From assembly GCA_004352715.1 (NCBI GenBank), contig SCFE01000037.1, positions 367,908 through 421,435 on the forward strand: a stretch of 53,528 bases of DNA, given 5' to 3'. Shown in pieces: positions 24,401-33,008 of this stretch. The notes beneath the pieces were generated by a model that saw only the letters and a program-made list of their open reading frames with translations, was not told where the DNA came from and made no database searches. Made by a program: the position numbers and the translations under genes. This DNA comes from Hofstenia miamia. Its lineage: Eukaryota > Xenacoelomorpha > Acoela. Position 1 is the stretch's first letter, and every line of letters starts with the position of its first letter.

Positions 24401-27400
24401 AAGTTCACCAATACCGGAGCACAATTACCTATAGATGTATTAATGTCCAAGAATTTCTAAATTTTTTAAAAGGTTTGGAGAAAATGAAATTGTATCTTTC
24501 TGGATGCAATGCGCTGTTTGGGTTAAGTAAATACATGTTATTTTACCTTAAAGTTAGCAAAGACCCTGAATTGTACTTTCAAAAAGTTGTTAATAGTTTG
24601 CATACGCAAGTATCCATTTATAATAAGTATTAATTCAATAATATTGTTTACCCACTAACACATGACGACGACTAATGTTTATTCCTATTTTTTAAAAAGG
24701 AGCTTGTGAATTTATTCCCTTTGAAATTTCTGACAAAGTAATTATGTGCCAAGAGTTATATATGTATATTATTTATATTCAATCACCCGAACACCATCAT
24801 AGCAGCTGCTCCTTCTTGATGAAAATGAAAAAGATATAATTTCAAACTTAAGTATTCACTAAAAGTTTCAACGCTAGTTTTATAATTCGATTGCAACATA
24901 ATTAACAGTAGTAGTTTAGGTAAATAAATCTGAAGTAAACAAAATTGTTTGAATGAGTCGATTTTGTTTGTTGTTCTACTAAAAGTGAAAATCATCAAAC
25001 CGTTTGTGTGACATGGAATAATGATTTGCGATTCTCAAATTATAATTGTTATTATGTATTGAGGGAAATAGTCATGAAGTGAATAATGGGATTTTTGGTG
25101 GAATTAATATTATATTATGCGGAGATTTATTTCAATTGCCTCCAGTAAAAGATCTATTTATCCTTAAAAATCCAACAGACTATATTGGTAATATTTTCTT
25201 TGACAATTTTATAATGCAAACTTAATAAAAATGCGCGTGTTAAAATCAATAATCCTACATTTGCTAATTTTCTTTCAAAATTTCTTATAAAAAGATTATA
25301 TTCCTTAAACGTTTTACTTGATTGTTGGTAAAATGAATAAAATACTATCTAGAATATCGATGATTCGATCTGACTGACTAATATTTCCATTCTTTTTGCA
25401 TATTTACCTGTTGTATTAAATGAAATATTCTATAAATTTCAATGCTGAGGAACCTAAAATGCTTTTACGTTTACCACAAAAAAATTTGTCAAAAGTGTCG
25501 AAGTGGATGTGCTAAAAATTATAGTTCTTAAAAAAATCTCGTTAACTTTAAATGAAGTTTCCTTATAAACAAGATTTTGATGATATAATCTCAGAACTTA
25601 TCCCGGCACAATATTTTGTTTAAAAATGGAGGGAAATGATCTGTGAATTGCTCTAAGAATTACAGGGCAGGTCTTAGGGCCAGGGGCAAGGCCTGTGCCT
25701 AGACCCTCGCGCATTCCCAAATATCATTAGATTGTCGACTAATATTGTATTGGTTCACTGATGATACTAATATTGGCATTTGACAATCCATTATTTTGTC
25801 AATAATGACAATACATAACTCATACATAGTTGTCATTTGACTGCATTTTGAAATCCACTTTCCTTTGTTTTTGTATAGTTATTTCTTTCATTTCTCTTTT
25901 TAGAACATTTTCATTATGAAATTTTATGCAAATTTCAAATTACTTAGAATACAAGAAAGTTCAGTATTTTTAAAATCCAAGCATTACGTTTCTGTGCGCC
26001 CGAACGTTATTCGTCTCACTCCTTCACAAATCCCATGTGGACCAAAACAACTATTTCGAACAAAATTTGCAAAAACAATAAACAGTTGTGGTTCCAGTTT
26101 CTTCAATTACATGGTTTCAGTCCCACTCAAATATTTAGTCCCATTTGCTAGTCTCTTGAGACTACATGTTGCAAAAACTCTACCAAACTGATGCCAATAT
26201 TATACTACGTGTGCTTAAAATTTATAAACCTAAAAATATATTTAGACGAATAAAAAGTATCTTTATGGGCCAATGTTTTGTCCAATAACTAATACCCATT
26301 TTGACAACAACAAACAACTAAATATTATCCAATAATGTGATGTTAATTTGGTTTTAATATATCGGTTATAAATTAGATCGTAAATTACTTTATAAAATTA
26401 CAGAAATCAGATAAAAGAACTATAACTTCTCATTGCAATTGCAAAAATGTAGAAGTTGCGCATTCATCTGTGCAGAATAAACAGCTTTGGAATTGAGACT
26501 ATTTTAAGACCCAAGCAAAGCTTGAAAAAATTCTAGAAAAATGGACATTTAAAGCAGTATTGCTGATCCCTTATGTGAAAAGACATCTTCATAGGTATTG
26601 TAAACCATCAGCTTAGTAAATCCACTACAACTATGGTTCTATATTTGCCTAAATATGAAATACAAAATCCATATTTTGCTTTTCCCCAATTTTGGAATGA
26701 CATTATGTAAAATAATTCGCTTTCCACTCTCATTAAACTGTTGTAAAAAATGTAAAATGAAGAATTTTAATAGATCAAATGTGTCCTAAATGACAAATTT
26801 CATGAGTGCAAAACTTCATAAAAAATTTCCATGGTTATAATTGATTTTGTAAATTTAAGTAAAAAATTCATATTTTGCAATAAAACTAAATTTTTTGTAA
26901 ATTTACTACAGTTTTTCTTTTAAAGGTATTATAATTTTTCACAATGGGAAATTCTTAAATTGAGTTTTTTCTACCAATTTAAGTAATGAAAAAAAAGATA
27001 TCATTTAGTTGTGCTTAAAACAATATTAAATTTAGGTAGCATATGTATATGTTGGTTGAATTAAGGGTAAAGGTAAATTATGCTTTCTTGTTACCTCCAG
27101 TACTGCGTAAAAATCTAATACTGCGTAGATTTGTCCCAATACTAAAATAGTCCTAATTTTTCACCAGTATTGCACACAATTATTGAAGAATATATTCTTC
27201 ATAATGAAGAGGGTCTTGGAAAGCGCTTATCAGATGGAGAAATTTTTCTCAAAATACGGAGAAATATTTCAGAAAGCAGTTCGAATTTTTCAATACAATT
27301 TCACATTCTAAATGTTTTTAGGTAATTCACCCTTTCTTTATAGAGTGGTGCATATTTTTTTAAAATCCAGTATTGCATAAAATCCACTACTGTGTAAAGA

Positions 27401-27957
27401 ATGTTTTGGCAAAACAGGTTTACGAAATACTGGACTTCAATTTTACCTGATTGTGTAATGATTAGTAAGAAATCTCATTATTTTTGTTTTTACTGGGTAA
27501 AAATGGAACTCTTTTTCAAATTCCCTATCTTAGAGATATTTTTTTACTGTTATTCTGAAAAATACTGCATAGAGCCTCAGAAATGTTAAGGCCGGCCCTG
27601 TAAGAATAGTTGGCAAACTATGTCACATTAAATTTATTAGCAATTATACTGCTCATTTATTATGTTGTAGAGATGAAAAAAACGATAAAGAACTGTTTCT
27701 CTTTGAAAATTGGTTTACAAAGTTTCAGAGGTACTATGAGACGCCAATTAGCAGAACTTCAATTTTTCTGTGTCATATTTTTAATTAGGAAACGCAAACC
27801 AGATGATGTCAGTGTTTCGGATGAAGCACAAATTATTTTGAAATTGTCTTCTAAAACTTTTAAATAAAAATATTTGTTTAAGATTTTTTCAAGAGGTACA
27901 GCGTTGTTAGACTTGATTAAAATTTAACAATGAAATGATGCGATGTTACTTGGTGGT

Positions 27958-27988
<31 letters not shown>

Positions 27989-30770
27989 TAAAGTACTTAC
28001 TGAGAGGATAGGTCTGACATTAATCGCTATAGCAGCACACCCTCAGCTCTGAACATTTTTAACTTTGCTCTGTGGCGTTGTTTATACAATAAGTAGAATG
28101 TAGAGTGTAGCAACCAAAATATGATATGCACTCATTTATATTTATATGGTTCTGATAAATACCAAATAGAAATATAAAATTCTGTAAAAACAACTAATAA
28201 TTTAGCTTTGTATTAATATCTTTTTTCTAGAAAGTGATCACTGATGACTTGGAGTTGATTGGCTGCTTGATTGCGGCTGCTGTTCATGACGTTGACCACC
28301 CGGGAAAGACCAACCTATTTCTCATAAACACTCGTGACCCATTAGCCATCCTGTACAATGACAAAAGTGTTTTGGAATCACACCATGTTGCTTTTGCATT
28401 TAAATCCACACTAGAGAACGAGAATGTCAACATCTTCAAAAATCTTGACAGGTTTGTTTCCTTTTTGATCGTTTAATTAATTGTAACAAAATTGAAACTA
28501 AACTTTTATACATATATTATGTACACAGTATACATATTATAACAAAAAGATTGAATAATGTGAATTTAGAACAAGTTATTCCAAAATACGCTCTACGATA
28601 GTCGATTTAGTTTTAGCGACAGATATGGCCAAGCATGTCGAATGCCTCAATCGTTTCCAGGGAACCGTTTTAGCCATGATCGAAGTTTCAGCAGAGGTGC
28701 GATTCTTAGAAAAATTTTATATTTTTCATTTTTGCTTTTTTATAGATAAAAGTCTGCACATTTTTTATGTATTTCTCCAGAGCAAGATAAAAAGAAATAT
28801 TCAGATCGTAGATCATTAAAAGAGCTCTGATGATAGATATATTCACATTGTTTCATATTAGATTCACGTGTGCACTACACTAATAACATTTTCAATTGAT
28901 TTTAATTATTAATTAAGAAAATTACGTGTTCGTCAGTGTGAATCTAAGTTTTTACTACGATCGAATATTAGAGTTTTAAAATTTCATTGGTTGGCACTTT
29001 CTACAAGGTCTAATTTTCGTCCACGGAAATGAATGACTGTACAAATCCATTGTTTAGCTAGTTATATTATTCCAATATAAAATTCATTATTTCATTGAAA
29101 AATGGCTTGCTTTTTGAAAGAAATGTAGAAATTTTACGATAACGCTTGCTGGTTTTATAGATATATTTGATTTCCTCCAAATACGCGACATTCTGCAGTT
29201 AATTAAAGAATATTTTAACATTTACAGGATATTCTTATAGTATTAAACGACTAATACTCCTGTAAACTTAATCTATTTAATCAAAAATAACAATTCAGTA
29301 TTTGTGAGGAATTTCAGTATTTCAGTTTACTTGCAAATTTACATTTAGTCTTCTTCACCTTGCAATAGTGATGCGGAAAACGACAGTGCATCTGGTCTTT
29401 TATCTCCAAATATCAACGTTGAATGCCTTAAGGCTATCATGATTAAATGTGCTGATATTTCCAATCCTTGCAGACCCCTCAAACTCTGCATAACTTGGGC
29501 AGAGCGTATTGTTGAGGAATATTTTAGACAGGTCTTCTTTTGCTTATATAAATAAAATAGAATTTATTTCACGTTTTAAATTTTTTTTGCTGCACAAAAA
29601 TGCTTAGTAAATTTGTCGGCTGTGTTATACAAAAATGCGCCTAAGACTTTATAATTACATATTAACGACCATTATATTATTGTTTTAACTTATTTACAAA
29701 ATGAGAGATGAATTAGCTGCAGTAAGTGTGCATTTTTGATAGGACGAAAACTTTAACGTGCTGTTTATGCTTAAGATAATGTAGGACCCTGAATATATAG
29801 TACCGCGTACCTTAAATAAATACATGCGATCGTCGACATTGTTATTGCCTAAAAATTGTAAACTGCGTTACACTGGTGATAAATTTAAATTTTTTAATTA
29901 TTCAAAACAACAAAGTTAATTGTGTTGACTTATATTGAAAATAATAGGCTAAGATAAATCTTAAGCCCCGTTTTCATTCAATATGTTGAGATTAAAACTA
30001 AAATAGGATCGTGGAGTCTCAGTCTCTTGTGTATGCTAAGAATTAAACTAATGCACAGGCATACAATCGTAAGCGAAGCATACAATAACTAAAATTCAGC
30101 CTTCTAATGCCAAACATGTTTTTTGGAAATTTCTGCGAACTTTCAATTCTACCCACAGTTTAAATTTCAGAACGGCACTAGGATCTCCTACAGGTTCTCA
30201 ATTTGGGTTCTATTATATGTATTTGAAAAATTTCAGGATTTATTATAGGTAGGCAATTGATATTATAACCCGTAGATATTTGTTTCATATATTATACGAA
30301 GTCTTTCGTTTTCAATCAAATCATTTTCATAATGGGCCTTTATAATGTCCCATTGCATTTTGTCAATTACGAAGATTACTCCTACGAAAAACGTGATTAA
30401 ATTCTGTAATGTATCACGTTTGAAGGTATAAATAAATATTCTCTTGAGCATGCAATTGACGTCGTGTAATTATAGTCGCAATCAAATAATGAAATGTAAT
30501 ACAAGACTTTATATGTTCCCCTCCCATTTGGAAAGCCCTCAGCAAAATTGTCAATTTCTGATTAGTTAATTCAATGGGTAGAAATTTTTTAAATTTAGTT
30601 TGTTTCTGCAACACGATCCAGATAACTGTAGATGTTATTTAAACAAGGCCATATGCATATAATAGTGTAGTTCAGTTTCATTGATTTCATTTGCTCAATT
30701 TTCTCATTTCCAATATGACTTCAGCTGCGTTTCTCCATCGTGCATTATTACCTACAGAAAATTATTAAGA

Positions 30771-30805
<35 letters not shown>

Positions 30806-32589
30806 CATAATTGGAGGTATATGTTCATGTTGAGTGAAAATGAATAAATGCTTAATGGTAATCTTGACCTATTGTCGCTTTTCTAGTGTTAATGGATAAA
30901 GCAACAAAACACATGTGTTGTCGTACAAGCACTTAGTGCAAAAGAAACTATCAATCAATTCAATTGATATGATTACACTCTTCGCTATTATTCGGCCAGA
31001 TTTTATTGCTATAGAATTATGTGGTTAATTGCTTCTCCTCTCGCATGCGCAGTCAGTATGTTTCATTGAAGTGTTGAAAAAATGAATTGATTGTTAACTC
31101 GCTTTAGAATATCTACCATGTACATAGTACATTGAGATTTATATTGTTTTAAATAATCGAATCTTCTCAGCGTTGCTTCCATGATAAAATATTAGTTTTT
31201 TTAAAATTTCCTGTCTTTTTTACTTCAGAGGATTTTTCTCTATAGAATTCAGCACAAAGAACTGGATTTTTACATTAACAATAAACATGGCTTAAATTTC
31301 AAATATCGGGTTGCAAATTCTTACTGATTTTAAAAGCATTTCAGTCTATACTTAATATACATATGCAGGTAACTCAAAACAAGAATCATCAGATTATAAA
31401 CAAACTTTGTACATATAAAAACCACGCGAACTATTCTGTATTTTTAAAGAAGTGTTTTAAAGTACGTTGCCCTCTTCGACATTCAGGCGTACTTCAGTTA
31501 ATATTCTTCAACGAGAATTCAAAACCTCAGATGAACAGGATTCTATTTTAGCTTTCCTTTATTGAACTCTTGCTGCAATAAGTTTCCTGAAAAATAAATA
31601 TTCTTATATTTATTGATGTGTAATTTCAAAGTACTATAGGACACATTATATAGTGTAAAAGTTTAATGAAATACATTTTACAAATTCCAATATTTGAAAA
31701 ATCCTTAAAAACTGTTCCTATTCACTCCATTTGACGGTATTAAGGAATTTTCTTTTGTAATATATTTGTACAATTTTAATGAATTTTCCTTATTTTAGAG
31801 GGGAGCCAGGCTCCCACAGACGCCCCCACTCCCCCTCCCACCCCNNNNNNNNNNNNNNNNNNNNNNNNNNNNNNNNNNNNNNNNNNNNNNNNNNNNNNNN
31901 NNNNNNNNNNNNNNNNNNNNNNNNNNNNNNNNNNNNNNCCCTCCAGCATCCGTCCTCGTAATAGCTGATTACTTTTTATTTAGTTTGGTTACCTTCTAAA
32001 CAACCGGATGTTATAATTTTCTGATTTCTAAAATTTTTTTCTTGTTTCGAATTATTTTACAATATATTTTCGTCATTCACTATAATTTTGGTTTAAACTA
32101 TGGCTTTACAATACGGCAAAATGGAATTAAATCGAATCGAATGTTGAAAAAATCTAATGAAATGGGGCAAAGACTTTAACACACAATGAAAATATTTTCT
32201 AGCTCTCTCGAATCATTAATTTGCATTACAATAATATCTTAGTGTTCGTAAGTAAAAATGTACTGCATGAAATTTACATTTCATTATAGTGCTGCATATT
32301 TGACAAAAAAATTGAATAAAATATAATCGAAAAAGAAATTTCCAGAATTCCTTAGTTTAAGCAAATATTTGCATTATAATATACTAACCACTTACTACGT
32401 AATGCTCAATAGTTTTCAACAAAAAGATTACATTGTCAAACCCTAAAAATTTTATTTTTAGGACCATTATCATTTTATCTATGTGGAAGAAATTTTTAGT
32501 TTTCAAATTTGTTACAATATTTGCACAAATATTTTGGTTATGATGAAATGCATAGATTTTTATTCTGATTTGAAAAAGCTTTGATTCTG

Positions 32590-32634
<45 letters not shown>

Positions 32635-33008
32635 CAAAATGTCGTCAACTCCATCCTAGGTAGTTTGAAAATTGTGTGGTGATCAAATTTTTCCAATAAT
32701 TTACGAAATATATCTGATGTTTGCCACACATGTGAAATTATCATGATCAAGGTCATAGGAATTAATTAAATTTTAATTAAATTATTTTTGTAAAACAGCT
32801 ATTTTAGACTGATGAAGAAAAAACCATGGATATTCCTTTGAGTATGCCAACGTTTGACAGGACCACTTGTGTGTTTTCAAAGACTCAGGTTATTTTCATG
32901 GAGATCATCATTAAAGACATGTTCACTGCATTCGATAAGTTTGCACATGCAGAGGAAGTCATCCAAAACATGCACTTAAACTACGAGTATTGGAAGTCGT
33001 TGACCTAA
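7661..33008 (+). CDS. PDE8: PDE8-type cyclic nucleotide phosphodiesterase gene, 14 coding exons seen, 5' end missing
   Basis: The family hydrolyses cAMP to 5'-AMP with high affinity and is insensitive to IBMX; PDE8 is the only animal PDE with a PAS domain. Spliced exons give about 686 residues. Residues 1-94 resemble the divergent receiver (REC)-like part of PDE8, about 95-240 hold the PAS domain, 240-345 a Ser-rich linker, and 345-686 the catalytic domain. Visible catalytic motifs are [10 protein letters not shown] (exon 10), HDVDHPG and LESHH (exon 11), [12 protein letters not shown] (exon 13) and the Gln region SKTQVIF (exon 14). The C-terminus EYWKSLT ends at TAA 33006-33008, followed by AATAAA at 33047-33052. 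Human PDE8 is about 830 residues, so N-terminal sequence is missing here. All junctions keep phase except exon 5/6. Gene identity comes from remembered family motifs, not from a search. Confidence 0.93.
7886..7945 (+). CDS. PDE8: PDE8 exon 2, end of receiver-like domain
   Basis: A 60-nt exon follows a 43-nt intron. The first base completes CA+A (Gln); the reading [19 protein letters not shown] aligns with the PDE8 'SIRSSKLSENTVIVGVV' strand. The donor is AAAG|GTAAGT, leaving two bases (AG). The ORF is too short to be called on length alone; phase continuity on both sides supports it. Confidence 0.75.
8228..8264. repeat. (TA)n microsatellite
   Basis: Uninterrupted TA dinucleotides in the intron between exons 2 and 3. 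Confidence 0.95.
8907..8946 (+). CDS. PDE8: PDE8 micro-exon 3
   Basis: A 40-nt exon with acceptor TTTAG (8902-8906) and donor AGG|GTATGT. The first base completes Arg from exon 2. It then reads [13 protein letters not shown], which fits the PDE8 'PFISAGFTRR' region, and it ends in phase 0, as exon 4 needs. Confidence 0.75.
9555..9725 (+). CDS. PDE8: PDE8 exon 4, receiver-PAS connector and start of PAS domain
   Basis: A 171-nt exon in phase 0 at both ends, acceptor ATTTAG. It reads from [19 protein letters not shown] into the PAS start [13 protein letters not shown]. The donor AAG|GTTGTA is weak, but it gives a seamless PAS reading into exon 5 (NIK then [12 protein letters not shown]). A second possible donor, AAGG|GTAACA, would break the frame. 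Confidence 0.8.
9793..9819. repeat. (TA)n microsatellite
   Basis: TA dinucleotide run 70 bp after PDE8 exon 4; it produces the spurious Tyr-Ile ORF tail seen there. Confidence 0.95.
9820..11023. other. PDE8 intron 4, AT-rich, no gene
   Basis: No recognisable coding sequence or repeat. One unresolved base (N) at 10112, with no duplication around it. Confidence 0.5.
11024..11247 (+). CDS. PDE8: PDE8 exon 5, PAS domain core
   Basis: The acceptor is GTTTAG. It begins [20 protein letters not shown], a typical PAS helix region, continues through [19 protein letters not shown] and ends near LPLFLN. PDE8 has the same KEW.G....KNGDNI pattern. The donor is AA|GTAAAT after 11247, leaving two bases, which does not fit the start phase of exon 6 (see findings). 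Confidence 0.88.
11302..11358. repeat. (TA)n / TACATA microsatellite
   Basis: A TA run grading into CATATA repeats. It directly abuts the mariner relic and the hammerhead-like motif. Confidence 0.9.
11360..12075 (-). mobile_element. Mariner-family element, internally deleted (minus strand)
   Basis: On the minus strand the right part (about 12010-11890) encodes an N-terminal helix-turn-helix segment containing [17 protein letters not shown]. The left part (about 11770-11385) encodes the transposase C-terminus: [21 protein letters not shown], a stop, DWWLFAYLK, then [23 protein letters not shown] and the D after SPDFNM are the second and third catalytic Asp regions of mariners. Roughly half of a normal 340-residue transposase is missing between the two parts, with stops and frameshifts, so it is a dead deletion derivative. 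I could not match terminal inverted repeats confidently. Confidence 0.7.
12164..12472. repeat. (TA)n microsatellite with 195-N gap
   Basis: TA runs on both sides of Ns 12200-12394, with CATATA variants on the right. ORFs drawn across it are artefacts. Confidence 0.95.
12817..12853 (+). CDS. PDE8: PDE8 micro-exon 6, PAS C-terminal strand
   Basis: The acceptor is CTTTTTAG and the donor CCAG|GTAAGT (strong). Read in phase 0 it gives [12 protein letters not shown] plus one base, which joins exon 7 in frame as GAA. IRYSTS matches the PDE8 'KIRHYVSI' strand. The two-base phase left by exon 5 is not compatible; a base or an exon is missing between them. Confidence 0.65.
12854..15828. other. PDE8 intron 6, about 3 kb
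   Basis: No exon fits phase and family sequence here. Includes a GC-rich inverted patch near 14790-14850 and one copy of a dispersed repeat (14700-15080). Confidence 0.5.
14700..15080 (+). repeat. Dispersed repeat family, copy 1
   Basis: The stretch from 14935 (GGTATGGAAAGAATTTGAAA) onward resembles 24298-24400, with the same order of blocks: 'GGAAAGAATTTG.AAGT.TTTACA', 'TTATTTATCATTAAAAAAGTTATTA', 'TTC'. Both copies are preceded by a GC-richer stretch and by similar 'ACATTGAAAATACCACA.GAAAGAGAAT' sequence. Confidence 0.5.
15829..16058 (+). CDS. PDE8: PDE8 exon 7, linker between PAS and catalytic domain
   Basis: The acceptor is CATTTAG and the donor CAG|GTACTA, phase 0 out. It reads [20 protein letters not shown], then [13 protein letters not shown] and DTFASGLLQ. 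The spacing matches the PDE8 linker helix ('ITKVINIINAAQE...ALDRVLEIL'). Confidence 0.88.
16059..17304. other. PDE8 intron 7, no gene seen
   Basis: AT-rich sequence. A short plus ORF at 17124-17333 runs into exon 8 in the wrong frame and has no recognisable feature. Confidence 0.5.
17305..17380 (+). CDS. PDE8: PDE8 exon 8, Ser/Arg-rich linker
   Basis: The acceptor is TTTTTTAG and the donor GGCA|GTAAGT. A 76-nt exon reads [20 protein letters not shown], a basic Ser-rich stretch that could be phosphorylated (inference). It starts in phase 0 from exon 7 and leaves one base for exon 9. It is separated from exon 9 by an intron of only 42 nt. Confidence 0.75.
17423..17534 (+). CDS. PDE8: PDE8 exon 9, start of catalytic domain
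   Basis: The acceptor is TTTTTTAG and the donor CG|GTTAGT. It reads [19 protein letters not shown], then [16 protein letters not shown]. The W.FDI.ELE motif is the start of the PDE catalytic fold. It leaves two bases (CG), completed by T of exon 10. Confidence 0.9.
18350..18530 (+). repeat. Dispersed repeat family, copy 2
   Basis: GAATTTGAAATGTTTTTCAA, ATCGGGATTTTCATTGAAAA, 'ACAGGAGCCCATTTACCT' and 'AATTTCTAAATTTCTTGAGA' follow in the same order as blocks in 24300-24500. Confidence 0.5.
21093..21127. repeat. (TTTTG)n low-complexity repeat
   Basis: Tandem TTTTG units in the plus strand with one longer T run. Confidence 0.8.
21890..22900 (-). mobile_element. Tc1-like transposon relic (minus strand)
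   Basis: Minus-strand fragments in different frames follow Tc1 transposase order. The first is an HTH region at 22744-22541 ([25 protein letters not shown]). The C-terminal catalytic part follows at about 22310-22160: [11 protein letters not shown] in place of the usual QQDN....HTA, then [14 protein letters not shown], a stop, and KNVERM. SPDL..IEN carries the third acidic residue of a DDE Tc1 transposase; the second appears changed from Asp to Asn. Stops and frameshifts throughout make it inactive. Terminal repeats are not clear, so the limits are approximate. Confidence 0.65.
23345..23540 (+). CDS. PDE8: PDE8 exon 10, first metal-binding His motif
   Basis: Acceptor TATTTAG, donor TCG|GTAACA. 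It reads [14 protein letters not shown], then [10 protein letters not shown] and the signature [18 protein letters not shown]. In PDEs the first His of this motif is the general acid and the second binds metal. A 5.8-kb intron precedes the exon and a 4.7-kb one follows. Confidence 0.93.
24100..24500 (+). repeat. Dispersed repeat family, copy 3
   Basis: Shares ordered blocks with 14700-15080 and 18350-18530. It happens to be open for 116 codons (24283-24633), but the translation shows no known domain and the frame is not kept in the other copies. Confidence 0.5.
25058..25224 (+). pseudogene. PIF1-like helicase fragment (Helitron-type)
   Basis: Plus-strand frame from about 25058 to the TAA at 25222 reads [20 protein letters not shown], then [23 protein letters not shown](I/V)..I..GD..QLPPV is the motif II-III region of PIF1-family superfamily 1 helicases, which in animal genomes mostly come from Helitron transposons. 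Neither the Walker A part nor a Rep HUH domain is seen, so this is a short relic. A host PIF1 exon is unlikely because the fragment is isolated inside a PDE8 intron and ends in a stop. Confidence 0.65.
25663..27600. mobile_element. Non-autonomous hAT-like DNA transposon, about 1.94 kb
   Basis: The left end CAGGGCAGGTCTTAGGGC (25663) pairs with the right end, whose reverse complement is CAGGGCCGGCCTTAACAT (27600). CAGGGCCGG..TTA is a classic hAT terminus. Flanks are TAAGAATTA on the left and TAAGAATA on the right, an 8-bp target duplication with one extra base. Subterminal motif copies of the ACTGCGTA type lie near the right end. The internal ORFs (e.g. 25916-26191) show no hAT transposase or BED finger, so the element depended on a transposase supplied elsewhere. 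Confidence 0.65.
27095..27575. repeat. hAT subterminal motif cluster
   Basis: Variants of AGTAYTGCRTAAAA: CCAGTACTGCGTAAAAATC (about 27097), AATACTGCGTAGAT (about 27117), CCAGTATTGCACACA (about 27164), CCAGTATTGCATAAAATCC (about 27367), ACTACTGTGTAAAG (about 27387) and AATACTGCATAGAG (about 27561). Such repeated motifs near an end are transposase binding sites in hAT elements. Confidence 0.55.
27958..27984. repeat. (TA)n microsatellite
   Basis: TA run 250 bp before exon 11. Confidence 0.95.
28231..28451 (+). CDS. PDE8: PDE8 exon 11, HDVDHPG metal site
   Basis: Acceptor TTTTTTCTAG, donor CAG|GTTTGT. It starts [16 protein letters not shown], then [22 protein letters not shown] and [13 protein letters not shown]...D is the bimetal centre of class I PDEs. 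It ends NIFKNLD plus two bases. Confidence 0.95.
28570..28696 (+). CDS. PDE8: PDE8 exon 12, catalytic helix region
   Basis: The acceptor is AATTTAG after a 118-nt intron. It reads [20 protein letters not shown] then KHVECLNRF, the conserved 'ILATDM..H' helix of PDEs. The donor GAG|GTGCGA is weak, so the exact 3' end is less certain, but it gives phase 0 into exon 13. Confidence 0.88.
29349..29531 (+). CDS. PDE8: PDE8 exon 13, [12 protein letters not shown]
   Basis: Acceptor CATTTAG, donor CAG|GTCTTC, 61 codons, phase 0 both ends. A Ser/Asn/Asp-rich loop is followed by [20 protein letters not shown] and [12 protein letters not shown]. The Asp of CAD is a metal ligand in PDEs, and NPCRPL is typical of PDE8 (NPxRP in the others). 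Confidence 0.95.
30773..30800. repeat. (TA)n microsatellite
   Basis: Plain TA dinucleotide run inside the last intron. Confidence 0.95.
31797..31960. other. C-rich island with 94-N gap, G-quadruplex motif on minus strand
   Basis: In otherwise AT-rich DNA, 31797-31844 is very GC-rich. It starts with the perfect hairpin GGGAGCC-A-GGCTCCC and continues with C-runs (C5, C5, C3, C4) separated by 1-3 bases, giving four closely spaced G-runs on the minus strand. Ns follow at 31845-31938, then CCCTCCAGCATCC. Confidence 0.8.
32589..32631. repeat. (TA)n microsatellite
   Basis: A TA run in the last intron, 180 bp before exon 14; it also produces a Tyr-Ile run in a spurious minus ORF. Confidence 0.95.
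32808..33008 (+). CDS. PDE8: PDE8 exon 14, C-terminal exon with stop
   Basis: Acceptor CTATTTTAG. It reads [18 protein letters not shown], then [16 protein letters not shown] and NLDRFA-like helix [10 protein letters not shown], ending EYWKSLT and TAA. The Gln of TQ corresponds to the purine-clamp Gln. It ends about 17 residues earlier than human PDE8. Confidence 0.94.
   Translation, partial: TDEEKTMDIPLSMPTFDRTTCVFSKTQVIFMEIIIKDMFTAFDKFAHAEEVIQNMHLNYEYWKSLT

Larger units (their letters stand above)
23541..28230. other. PDE8 intron 10, 4.7 kb
   Basis: Holds dispersed repeat copy 3, a PIF1-type helicase fragment, a hAT-like element and a (TA)n tract at 27958-27984. No additional exon is recognisable. 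Confidence 0.6.
29532..32807. other. PDE8 intron 13, 3.3 kb
   Basis: No extra exon recognised. Contains (TA)n tracts at 30773-30800 and 32589-32631 and a C-rich island with a gap at 31797-31960. Confidence 0.5.

Noticed and set aside
25916-26191. 91-codon plus ORF inside the hAT-like element
   Set aside because: Open, but without BED finger, hAT dimerisation or any other known motif; probably chance or an unknown insert.
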